Source: Candidatus Hydrogenedentota bacterium (GTDB lineage Bacteria; Hydrogenedentota; Hydrogenedentia; Hydrogenedentales; SLHB01). Taken from it: a stretch of DNA of 7,573 bases. The notes beneath the pieces are model-generated. The model worked only from the letters and a program-made list of their open reading frames with translations, was not told where the DNA came from and ran no database searches. The translations under genes were made by a program, and so were the position numbers. Of the stretch, positions 1-5,195 are shown in pieces; the first letter of the stretch is position 1; each line of letters begins with the position of its first letter. Where the stretch lies: positions 1 to 7,573 of the forward strand of contig JAHDWY010000199.1 of assembly GCA_023384315.1 (NCBI GenBank), in the 5' to 3' direction.

Positions 1-1447
1 AGAAGCGGTCGAAGATGCGCCCCCGATCGGATGGCGGGATGCTCTTTCCCGTGTTGGCGATGGTGAGGCGCGCCGACTGCCCGTTTGGCCGCAGCCGGAA
101 CAGAATCTTGCCGCCCGGCGGGGTGTATTTCATGGCATTGCTCGTGAGGTTCTGGACAACCTGGCGGAGCAAATCCCGGTCGGCCTGGACCCATACCCCT
201 GGTGCAATATCCCGCTCCACCGTCAGCGCTGGAGCCAGGATCTGCGTATCTTCGTAAACCGATTCGAGCGCGGCGCTGAGGTCGAGCGGTTCCAAGGTTA
301 GCTTGAGCTGGCCCGAATCGGCAAGGGAAAGCAGCAGCAGCTTGCGAATGATGCTCTTCAAGCGCTGGACTTCCTCTAATAACTTATTGAGAGTTTGTTG
401 TTCCCGCGATCCGTCCGGCGCGGTTTGAAGCGCTTGTTCCAGTTCGCCTTGCAGTATTGTCAGCGGCGTCTTGAGTTCGTGGGCCGCGTCCGCACTGAAG
501 CGTACGGCCTGATTGAAACTTTTCTCCAGCCGATCCAACATCTCATTGAAAACACCGATAAGCCGGACAAACTCCGCGTCCTCGACTGAGGGCGGAATGC
601 GCTGACTCAGTCCCCGAGCGGTGATGCCTTCGGCGGTGCGGGTCAACGTCGCCACGGGACGCAGCGCTCGCTGCGCCAGGATCCACCCGCCTACCGCGAT
701 GAGAAGCAGCGCGGCCGGAAGTGCCATCAAGAAAGCGGTGCGTACGCGCGCCATTTCTCCGGCGTGCCGATGCAAGTCGATCCCGAGGACCATGGTGACT
801 TCCGGGTTGCTCATGATTCCGACGCGCCAGGTCTTACCGCCGGCCTGCCGGTTTTCGATCCGGATCGGACCCACGAGAAGCGGCAACGGCGGGGGTGCAC
901 CCTCGCCTCGGCGAAAGCGCCCCCCCCTTCCACCCGGAACGCCGGGGCCGTCCTCATCTGGAGCTTGGAGCGGGCGATCGGCTGCCCCGGGCGGTGGCTC
1001 TGGTCCGCGTCCTGGCGGAGGGGGTCCCTGGCGGCGTTCCCGGGGCGCCCCAATCGGCGCCATGCCTTCGGGATGCGGTGGCCGGTTTGGCAGTGGACCT
1101 CCGGTTGGGACGGGATACCCGGAAGCAGGGAGGTCTTGTGGCCAATGCGGCGAGATGAAAAGCGTTTCGTCGCGCCGGTTCTTCACAAGCAAGATGAAGG
1201 GCTCCGAGTCCTGATCCGCACCGAAGCGGATGGTTCCCAAGGAATCTCCCACGATGCCCCAGTGCTCCGGGGGACGATGCATGGAGAGGTGGAGTTGTCC
1301 GATTCCGCGAATCTGATCGTCGATGCGCTCGAGACTCATTCGCCGAACCAACGACCAGCTCCACGTGCCGAAAGCCAGCAGCACTATACCGGAGAGGAGG
1401 ACGGATAAGAGCGTTATGCGAAGGCGAAATGATCGAATGGACATCAT
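1..1447 (-). CDS. Sensor histidine kinase, heavy-metal (CusS-like) type, 3' end cut off
   Basis: Membrane sensor kinase that should autophosphorylate on His and pass the phosphate to the regulator encoded just upstream. My translation runs open for 482 codons to the window edge. In order it shows TM1 (about residues 11-31), a periplasmic sensor region (about 34-236), TM2 (about 238-260), a HAMP linker, the HisKA H-box ADAAHELKTPLT with phospho-acceptor His323, and the start of the HATPase domain with N-box NLTSNAMKYTPPGG (Asn437) and F-box GRIFDRF. The G1 position reads NTGKSIPP in place of a canonical DxGxGI, much as in CusS-type kinases. The sensor region has a low-complexity Pro/Gly/Arg-rich insert at about residues 118-191. 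The start is 4 nt after the regulator stop, so the two are translationally linked; a second ATG follows immediately (1444) and there is no strong Shine-Dalgarno. The last catalytic boxes lie outside the window. The signal sensed is unknown; the metal assignment is by family resemblance only. Confidence 0.93.
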   Translation of the reverse strand, partial: MMSIRSFRLRITLLSVLLSGIVLLAFGTWSWSLVRRMSLERIDDQIRGIGQLHLSMHRPPEHWGIVGDSLGTIRFGADQDSEPFILLVKNRRDETLFISPHWPQDLPASGYPVPTGGPLPNRPPHPEGMAPIGAPRERRQGPPPPGRGPEPPPGAADRPLQAPDEDGPGVPGGRGGRFRRGEGAPPPLPLLVGPIRIENRQAGGKTWRVGIMSNPEVTMVLGIDLHRHAGEMARVRTAFLMALPAALLLIAVGGWILAQRALRPVATLTRTAEGITARGLSQRIPPSVEDAEFVRLIGVFNEMLDRLEKSFNQAVRFSADAAHELKTPLTILQGELEQALQTAPDGSREQQTLNKLLEEVQRLKSIIRKLLLLSLADSGQLKLTLEPLDLSAALESVYEDTQILAPALTVERDIAPGVWVQADRDLLRQVVQNLTSNAMKYTPPGGKILFRLRPNGQSARLTIANTGKSIPPSDRGRIFDRF

Positions 1448-1451
1448 GAGA

Positions 1452-2126
1452 CTAATCCGCCCGCTTGATGCGATACCCGACACCGCGCACGGTTTCGATG
1501 AGCGGGGCGTCGCCGGCAGCGTCCAACTTCTTCCGAAGGCGTTGAATATGAACGTCGATGAGGTTGGTATTGGGATCGAAATCGTACCCCCAGACATGTT
1601 CCAGAATCTGGGTACGCGTATAAACGCGCCCGGGAGAACGAAGGAGATACTCCAGTAAACTGAATTCGCGAGCAGTAAGGGTGATGGTCCGCGCCCCGCG
1701 TTTCACTTCCCGGGTGATGACATTGACGGTCAGGTCATCGATTTGCAGGATGCTAAGTTGCTCGCCGGAGGCGCGGCGGGCGACCGCATGGATCCGGGCG
1801 ATCAGTTCTTCGACAAAAAACGGTTTTGTGAGGTAGTCGTCTGCCCCCAGGTTTAGCCCTTCGATTCGTTCGTCCAGTTCACTTCGTGCGGTCAAGACGA
1901 TGACAGGGACGGTATTCTTCTGCTTCCGGAGGTTTCTCAGGATACTTAGTCCGTCACGTCCCGGAAGCATGATATCGAGAATCACCACGTCGTAGGACTG
2001 AGTCGTGGCCAGGGTGTAGCCGTCGTTGCCGTTGTCGCAAACATCGACAGTAAACCCCTGCTCTTCGAGCCCCTTCCTGACAAACCCCGCGATCTGCTTT
2101 TCATCTTCTACTACCAATACCTTCAT
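1452..2126 (-). CDS. OmpR/PhoB-family response regulator
   Basis: A 224-residue DNA-binding regulator, the usual length for the family. The receiver domain (1-118) has the acidic pocket VEDE (Glu7, Asp8), phospho-acceptor Asp51 in VILDIMLPGRDG, switch Thr79 in VLTA and Lys101 in LTKPF. The C-terminal winged helix (about 128-222) contains LTAREFSLLEYLL, the recognition-helix segment NLIDVHIQRLRKKL and the terminal wing ETVRGVGYRIK. It is the first gene of a regulator-kinase operon and should act on promoters once phosphorylated by the downstream kinase. The sequence resembles CusR/CopR-type metal regulators, but the family is broad and the target is not proven. The divergent EF-hand gene is the obvious candidate target. 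There is no Shine-Dalgarno before the ATG; a -10-like hexamer ends only 7 nt upstream, which points to a leaderless transcript. The start is fixed by the conserved MKVLVVEDE opening. Confidence 0.96.
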   Translation of the reverse strand: MKVLVVEDEKQIAGFVRKGLEEQGFTVDVCDNGNDGYTLATTQSYDVVILDIMLPGRDGLSILRNLRKQKNTVPVIVLTARSELDERIEGLNLGADDYLTKPFFVEELIARIHAVARRASGEQLSILQIDDLTVNVITREVKRGARTITLTAREFSLLEYLLRSPGRVYTRTQILEHVWGYDFDPNTNLIDVHIQRLRKKLDAAGDAPLIETVRGVGYRIKRAD

Positions 2127-2133
2127 ACCCGGA

Positions 2134-2162
2134 AGTATACCCCCGATAGGCGGGTTTGTCCG
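2134..2162 (-). promoter_or_regulatory. Putative sigma-70-like promoter of the regulator-kinase operon
   Basis: On the minus strand, CGGACA (2162-2157; 4/6 to TTGACA) is followed after exactly 17 nt by TATACT (2139-2134; 5/6 to TATAAT). Transcription would begin at about 2127-2126, at the ATG of the regulator itself. This agrees with the absence of a ribosome binding site. It is inferred from sequence only. Confidence 0.45.
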
Positions 2163-2197
2163 AGTGCAGCGGATTACAGTTTTGTCATGAAAGCCTC

Positions 2198-2259
2198 CGG
2201 GATTCCGTTAGGTAGGCGGGGCACAATCCCGACAGAACAAAGAACCCCGATACGGGATT
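2198..2259. promoter_or_regulatory. CGGGATT half-sites in the divergent spacer
   Basis: The spacer between the regulator and the EF-hand gene carries CGGGATT at 2198-2204, its reverse complement AATCCCG at 2225-2231, and CGGGATT again at 2253-2259. The last two form an inverted repeat with a 21-nt spacer, lying 15 nt before the EF-hand start and next to its ribosome binding site. They could be operator half-sites for the adjacent regulator, or a leader hairpin in the EF-hand mRNA. No clear plus-strand promoter hexamers were found. Confidence 0.3.
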
Positions 2260-2274
2260 CAGGAGGGTAACACC

Positions 2275-2895
2275 ATGACAACGAAAAATCTCCTTAGACT
2301 GACGCTGGCCGGGTTCGCCGCGGTCGCCTTCGTGGGCTTTCTGACTGCCGGCGTCCAGGCGCAGCCCCCACAGGAACCACCGGCGAGTCCTGACGCGGTG
2401 GAACCGGGACCACCGCCTCCCCCGCCGGAAGCGGGAGCCGTTGAGGATGCGCCTCCGGCCGGACAATTCCGGGGACCGCAGGGACGCCGCGGGACCGGCG
2501 GCCGGGACGGACAATTTCGGGGTCCGCATGGCCCTCGTGGTGGGCAGCAAGGGCACACTCCGGGTGAATGCGACCAGTCCGGACCTCACGGCAAGGCCGA
2601 CCAAGGCAGGATGGGTGCCGGAGCAAGCGACGGTCCTCGCATGGGCCAGGGTCGCCCCATGGGACCGCCCCCCTTTGAAGCGATCGACGCCGATGGCAAT
2701 GGCGCCATCACGAAGGCGGACTGGGATCAGTTCCACGCGCAGCACCGGCCTCCCCGTCCGGATGGTCCGGCAGGGATGAACCGGGGCGATGGCCCGCGGG
2801 GTCCACGTGGACCGAACGCGCCGGATCGGGGTTTTGGAGGTCGCGGACCGCGTGCGCAAGTTGAATTCCCCGGCCCGCCCCCCGCGGCGGAATAG
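2275..2895 (+). CDS. Secreted Gly/Pro/Arg-rich protein with one EF-hand loop
   Basis: A 206-residue predicted exported protein. The N-terminus is a Sec signal peptide: Lys4 and Arg8, a hydrophobic core at about 9-26, and a likely signal peptidase site after VQA (residue 29). The mature part is low complexity, rich in Gly, Pro, Arg and Gln, with the repeated motif GQFRGPxGxR at 63-72 and 79-88. One EF-hand-type loop, DADGNGAITKAD (138-149), has ligands at positions 1, 3, 5 and 12 (Asp in place of the usual Glu), suggesting Ca2+ or other metal binding. There is one Cys (99) and several His. The ribosome binding site AGGAGG lies 8 nt before the ATG. It is divergent from the two-component operon and is closed by strong terminators, so it is a single-gene unit, plausibly controlled by that regulator. 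The precise function is unknown; the codon phase and signal peptide make it a real gene despite long overlapping antisense frames. Confidence 0.85.
   Translation: MTTKNLLRLTLAGFAAVAFVGFLTAGVQAQPPQEPPASPDAVEPGPPPPPPEAGAVEDAPPAGQFRGPQGRRGTGGRDGQFRGPHGPRGGQQGHTPGECDQSGPHGKADQGRMGAGASDGPRMGQGRPMGPPPFEAIDADGNGAITKADWDQFHAQHRPPRPDGPAGMNRGDGPRGPRGPNAPDRGFGGRGPRAQVEFPGPPPAAE
2461..2528 (+). repeat. 48-bp-period internal repeat in the EF-hand gene
   Basis: Two 20-bp copies at 2461-2480 and 2509-2528 match at 18 of 20 bases and encode GQFRGPQ and GQFRGPH, 16 codons apart. They suggest growth of the low-complexity region by local duplication. Confidence 0.7.
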
Positions 2896-2938
2896 CGTCA
2901 CCCCTTGGGGGCCCCCGACGTGGGGTAGACGGAGTAAC

Positions 2939-2983
2939 GGGGAGGCGCAGGCCAGGTGCGAGGCCTGCGCCTCCCCACTTTTT
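2939..2983 (+). terminator. Strong intrinsic terminator after the EF-hand gene
   Basis: A perfect 15-bp stem (2939-2953 with 2962-2976) and an 8-nt loop are followed by ACTTTTT. It starts 43 nt after the EF-hand stop codon. Confidence 0.92.
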
Positions 2984-3024
2984 CCGGTTTAGTGTGCGGA
3001 CTTCGTGGACGGGGGACTCTCAGC

Positions 3025-3050
3025 AGGGGGTCCACCCCCTAACTTTTTTT
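3025..3050 (+). terminator. Second intrinsic terminator in tandem
   Basis: AGGGGG-TCCA-CCCCCT (3025-3040) is a 6-bp stem with a tetraloop, followed by AAC and a run of seven T (3044-3050). The orientation is plus strand, the same as the first terminator about 50 nt upstream. It probably backs up termination or belongs to an eroded element. Confidence 0.75.
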
Positions 3051-3140
3051 GACGATTCAAGGGGGTCACTCTCCGTGCGTGCGACAGCACGTGGTGGGGA
3101 TCTCCTTAACAGGATCGGCCTGGGTGTTGCAGTGGAGCGG

Positions 3141-3190
3141 CACGGACCTACACGGACCTACACGGACTGGCACGGAGACGTACGGACACG
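3141..3190. repeat. Five-unit 10-bp tandem repeat, CACGGACCTA
   Basis: CACGGA recurs in strict 10-bp phase at 3141, 3151, 3161 and 3171, with TACGGA at 3181. The first two units are identical (CACGGACCTA) and the later ones diverge in the last four bases. Related CACGG/ACGG pieces continue to about 3214 out of phase. It is intergenic. Confidence 0.85.
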
Positions 3191-3215
3191 GGACACACGG
3201 GCCAACCCGGACGGC

Positions 3216-3368
3216 CTATTTTGCCTTTTTGAGTAGATCGTCGACGTCCTTCAGGACTTTTTCGCCGACTTCTTTCCGGGTTGTCTCTGGGATTTTGTAA
3301 TGCTGCGTTTCTTCGAGCACGCGAATGGTGTGCATGGCGACCTGGTAAGCAAAATCGTGGACTTTCAT
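3216..3368 (-). CDS. Small hypothetical protein, 50 residues
   Basis: The likely true start is the ATG at 3368, giving a protein that opens MKVHDFAYQVAMHTIRVLEE and ends in a charged DVDDLLKKAK tail. GAGGAG lies 9 nt upstream. A longer frame from 3518 exists, but its extra 50 residues (Pro/Gly-rich, no ribosome binding site) look non-coding. The composition (many Lys/Glu/Val, two predicted helices, no Cys, no signal peptide or membrane segment) is that of a small soluble helical protein. I do not recognise the family. A promoter-like TTGATC-N17-GAAAAT lies about 50 nt upstream, after the terminator of the preceding minus-strand unit, so it is probably transcribed alone. The ribosome binding site lies within the palindrome AGGAGTCTCCT, which may limit translation. 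It converges with the EF-hand gene. Confidence 0.72.
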   Translation of the reverse strand: MKVHDFAYQVAMHTIRVLEETQHYKIPETTRKEVGEKVLKDVDDLLKKAK

Positions 3369-3417
3369 GGCAGGAGACTCCTCGGAGCGGGTAAACCGTT
3401 GGTTCGCGCGTTGCACT

Positions 3418-3446
3418 ATTTTCGCCACCGGGCCCTGAGGGATCAA
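3418..3446 (-). promoter_or_regulatory. Possible promoter of the 50-residue gene
   Basis: On the minus strand, TTGATC (3446-3441; 4/6) and GAAAAT (3423-3418; 4/6) are separated by 17 nt. A start near 3411 would give a leader of about 42 nt. The match is weak, but it is well placed between the upstream terminator and the gene. The rest of 3369-3610 shows nothing else convincing. Confidence 0.3.
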
Positions 3447-3609
3447 TTGGAAAAGCGAAAACCTCAGACTGCTTCCAGGACGGCCCGGGGCTCCCGGAAA
3501 AATGGGGAGACCATTCAATTACGTGGTCGTCGAAAAACACACAATCCCGGCAGAATTAACTGGTAATAGTCCCCGTTTTCCTGCTGCGGCGAGGGGGATT
3601 TGTTGGACA

Positions 3610-3648
3610 TATGAAAACCCCAGGCCGCATCAACCACGGCCTGGGGTT
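3610..3648 (-). terminator. Intrinsic terminator of the metK / 49-residue gene unit
   Basis: A perfect 12-bp stem, AACCCCAGGCCG (3616-3627) with CGGCCTGGGGTT (3637-3648), has a 9-nt loop. Read on the minus strand it ends in GGGGTTTTCAT, a short U tract. It lies 23 nt after the stop of the 49-residue gene. Confidence 0.8.
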
Positions 3649-3671
3649 CTTACAAACAGTTCTGCGATAGG

Positions 3672-3821
3672 CTAGTTGTGAATGCCAACCAGTGGAAGGG
3701 GCAGCGGTTTTACTGGGCGAAAGACCATCCGCTTGTTGTTCTTCCCAATAACGATCCAACAGGCCGGTTCATGGTGCCCGTCGTCGTCGTTCATATCGCG
3801 AGCGGTCAATAGACTGCTCAT
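3672..3821 (-). CDS. Small hypothetical protein, 49 residues
   Basis: The ATG at 3821 is preceded by a strong AAGGAG 9 nt upstream, and the frame ends with TAG at 3672, just before a strong minus-strand terminator. The protein has an acidic/His stretch MNDDDGHHEPACW (10-22), then a hydrophobic strand WIVIG, a basic turn KNNKR and a C-terminal proline repeat VKPLPLPLVGIHN. It has no signal peptide and one Cys. The family is not recognised; the Asp/His/Cys cluster might bind metal, which is speculation. It lies 126 nt downstream of metK on the same strand with no terminator U tract between, so it may be the last gene of that transcript. Other frames over this stretch lack a ribosome binding site. 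Confidence 0.68.
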   Translation of the reverse strand: MSSLLTARDMNDDDGHHEPACWIVIGKNNKRMVFRPVKPLPLPLVGIHN

Positions 3822-3901
3822 GGATCTCTTCTCCTTTTCGGTGCGTGCTGTCGTGGGCGCACGCCTCCCTCGTTGCGTTCGTGAAGCTCTATCTAGTGGA
3901 C

Positions 3902-3936
3902 ACCGTACCCGGTGATACCCCTGCGACCGGTACGGT
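3902..3936 (-). other. Stable stem-loop downstream of metK
   Basis: ACCGTACC (3902-3909) pairs perfectly with GGTACGGT (3929-3936); two more GG/CC pairs form after a bulged C. It begins 11 nt past the metK stop. There is no U tract on the minus strand, so it is not a typical intrinsic terminator; it could be an mRNA 3' stabiliser or processing site between metK and the small gene. A second 6-bp hairpin (3843-3848 with 3859-3864) precedes the small gene's ribosome binding site. Confidence 0.5.
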
Positions 3937-3947
3937 ATTGCGATGCG

Positions 3948-5093
3948 TTACAAACCCGCCTTTTTGCGCAAGGCGTCGGCCTGATCGGTCTCTTCCCAAC
4001 GGAAGCCCTGATCCTCGCGTCCGAAGTGGCCGTAGGCGACCGTCTTGCGGAAGATGGGCTTCTTAAGGTCCAGCGTCTTGATGATGCTTGCGGGCCGGCA
4101 GTCGAAATGATCCATGAGGGTACTTTCGATCTTCTCCTCGGCAACCTTGTTGGTGCCGAAGGTCGTCACGTTGATCGACACCGGCTGCGCGACGCCAATG
4201 GCGTACGCCAACTGGACTTCGCAGCGGTCGGCGATGCCCGCCGCGACGACGTTCTTGGCGATGTACCGGGCCATGTACGCAGCGGAGCGGTCGACCTTGG
4301 ACGGGTCTTTACCGCTGAATGCGCCGCCGCCGTGGTGACCCATGCCGCCATACGTGTCTACGATGATCTTGCGGCCGGTGACTCCGCTGTCGCCCACGGG
4401 CCCGCCGACGACGAAGCGTCCGGTCGGATTGATGTGGTATTTCACTTGTCCGTTTACGAGGTTCTGGGGAATCACCGGAGTGATAACGTCATCAATGATG
4501 CTCTTCCGGATCTCGTCCTGATTAACGCTCGCGGAATGCTGGTTGGAAATCACGACGGTGTCGATGCGGACCGGTTTTCCTTCCACGTACTCGATCGTCA
4601 CCTGAGATTTTCCGTCGGGCTGAAGCCACGGCAACGCGCCGCTCTTGCGCAGCTCGGACAGGCGCCGCCCTAACTTGTGAGCCAGTAGAATCGGCATGGG
4701 CATGAGCTCGGGGGTCTCGTTGGTGGCGTATCCGAACATCATGCCCTGATCGCCAGCGCCCTGCTCATGATCCGTCGTTACGTCAACGCCCTGCGCGATG
4801 TCCGGCGACTGCTTGTCCAGGTTGACGAGTACCGCACAGCTGTTGCCATCAAATCCGGAGTCGCCGCCGACGTAGCCGATGTCGGTAATCGCCTTCCGGA
4901 CGACGGCGGGGATATCCACGACGGCCTTGGAGGTAATCTCGCCCGCCACCACGCACAGCCCGGTGTTGACGAGGGTTTCGCACGCGACACGGCTATCGGG
5001 ATCTTGCGCAAGCATGGCATCGGACACGGCGTCGGCGACTTTGTCGGGGTGCCCTTCAGTCACGGACTCAGATGTGAACAGGTATTTGCTCAT
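3948..5093 (-). CDS. metK: S-adenosylmethionine synthetase
   Basis: Cytoplasmic enzyme making S-adenosylmethionine from methionine and ATP, releasing phosphate and diphosphate; it supplies the methyl donor for RNA, DNA and protein methylation. At 381 residues it has the usual bacterial length. It shows the N-terminal TEGHPDK (catalytic His15, metal ligand Asp17), the first family signature GAGDQGMMFGYA (112-123), and the Gly-rich second signature GGGAFSGKDPSKVDRS (255-270) that binds phosphates. The C-terminal HFGRE motif is also present, so the enzyme appears intact. The start MSKYLFTSESVTEG is the family's normal N-terminus. The nearest AGGAG is 13 nt from the ATG and can pair with TCCT closer to the start, so initiation looks weak or controlled. 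It lies 102 nt after rplA on the same strand, an unusual neighbour for the ribosomal cluster. I see no SAM-sensing riboswitch in this gap. Confidence 0.98.
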   Translation of the reverse strand: MSKYLFTSESVTEGHPDKVADAVSDAMLAQDPDSRVACETLVNTGLCVVAGEITSKAVVDIPAVVRKAITDIGYVGGDSGFDGNSCAVLVNLDKQSPDIAQGVDVTTDHEQGAGDQGMMFGYATNETPELMPMPILLAHKLGRRLSELRKSGALPWLQPDGKSQVTIEYVEGKPVRIDTVVISNQHSASVNQDEIRKSIIDDVITPVIPQNLVNGQVKYHINPTGRFVVGGPVGDSGVTGRKIIVDTYGGMGHHGGGAFSGKDPSKVDRSAAYMARYIAKNVVAAGIADRCEVQLAYAIGVAQPVSINVTTFGTNKVAEEKIESTLMDHFDCRPASIIKTLDLKKPIFRKTVAYGHFGREDQGFRWEETDQADALRKKAGL

Positions 5094-5096
5094 AGT

Positions 5097-5176
5097 AGGA
5101 TTTCCACTCCTGCCCCTGTGGACGGTACGCCGTCAAGCGCGGCGGTATGGTTCGAATCAGCCCCCTCTTCGGGAGC
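5097..5176 (-). promoter_or_regulatory. Hairpin-rich rplA-metK spacer
   Basis: There are three hairpins on the minus strand. GCTCCC/GGGGGC with a GAAGA loop (5176-5160) is a weak terminator-like stem without a U tract. A second site forms either CGCCG/CGGCG (5144-5128) or the overlapping GACGG/CCGTC (5134-5121). The third is AGGA/TCCT (5111-5097), which would cover the metK AGGAG. TTGACG occurs but no -10 follows at a proper spacing, so no promoter is called. Confidence 0.35.
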
Positions 5177-5195
5177 GCAAAGGATGAACGAAGCT

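Larger units (their letters stand above)
2896..3215. other. 320-nt convergent spacer without a gene
   Basis: This lies between the stop of the EF-hand gene (plus) and the stop of the 50-residue gene (minus). It holds two plus-strand intrinsic terminators, a small hairpin around 3076-3091 and a 10-bp tandem repeat array. Short open frames across it lack ribosome binding sites and read through the repeats, so I see no gene. Confidence 0.7.

Noticed and set aside
621..1408. Two overlapping plus-strand open frames (197 and 214 residues)
   Set aside because: Antisense to the sensor kinase; the Pro/Gly-rich insert of the kinase keeps several frames open.
2185..2901. Minus-strand open frame of 238 residues opposite the EF-hand gene
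   Set aside because: Arg/Ser-rich translation with no domain; the plus strand has the signal peptide, EF-hand loop, AGGAGG site and terminators.
3141..3190. CRISPR array
   Set aside because: The units are contiguous 10-mers without spacers, and no cas genes are near.
3369..3518. Upstream extension of the 50-residue gene to 100 residues
   Set aside because: No ribosome binding site at 3518 and the added part is Pro/Gly-rich non-coding-like; the ATG at 3368 has GAGGAG.
3556..3759. Minus-strand frame of 67 residues
   Set aside because: It overlaps the 49-residue gene in another frame and runs through the terminator; no ribosome binding site.
3912..4673. Plus-strand open frame of 253 residues
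   Set aside because: Antisense to metK; a shadow of GC-rich codon use.
5094..5195. SAM riboswitch in front of metK
   Set aside because: The 102-nt gap lacks a recognisable SAM-I/II/III core; only small hairpins are present.
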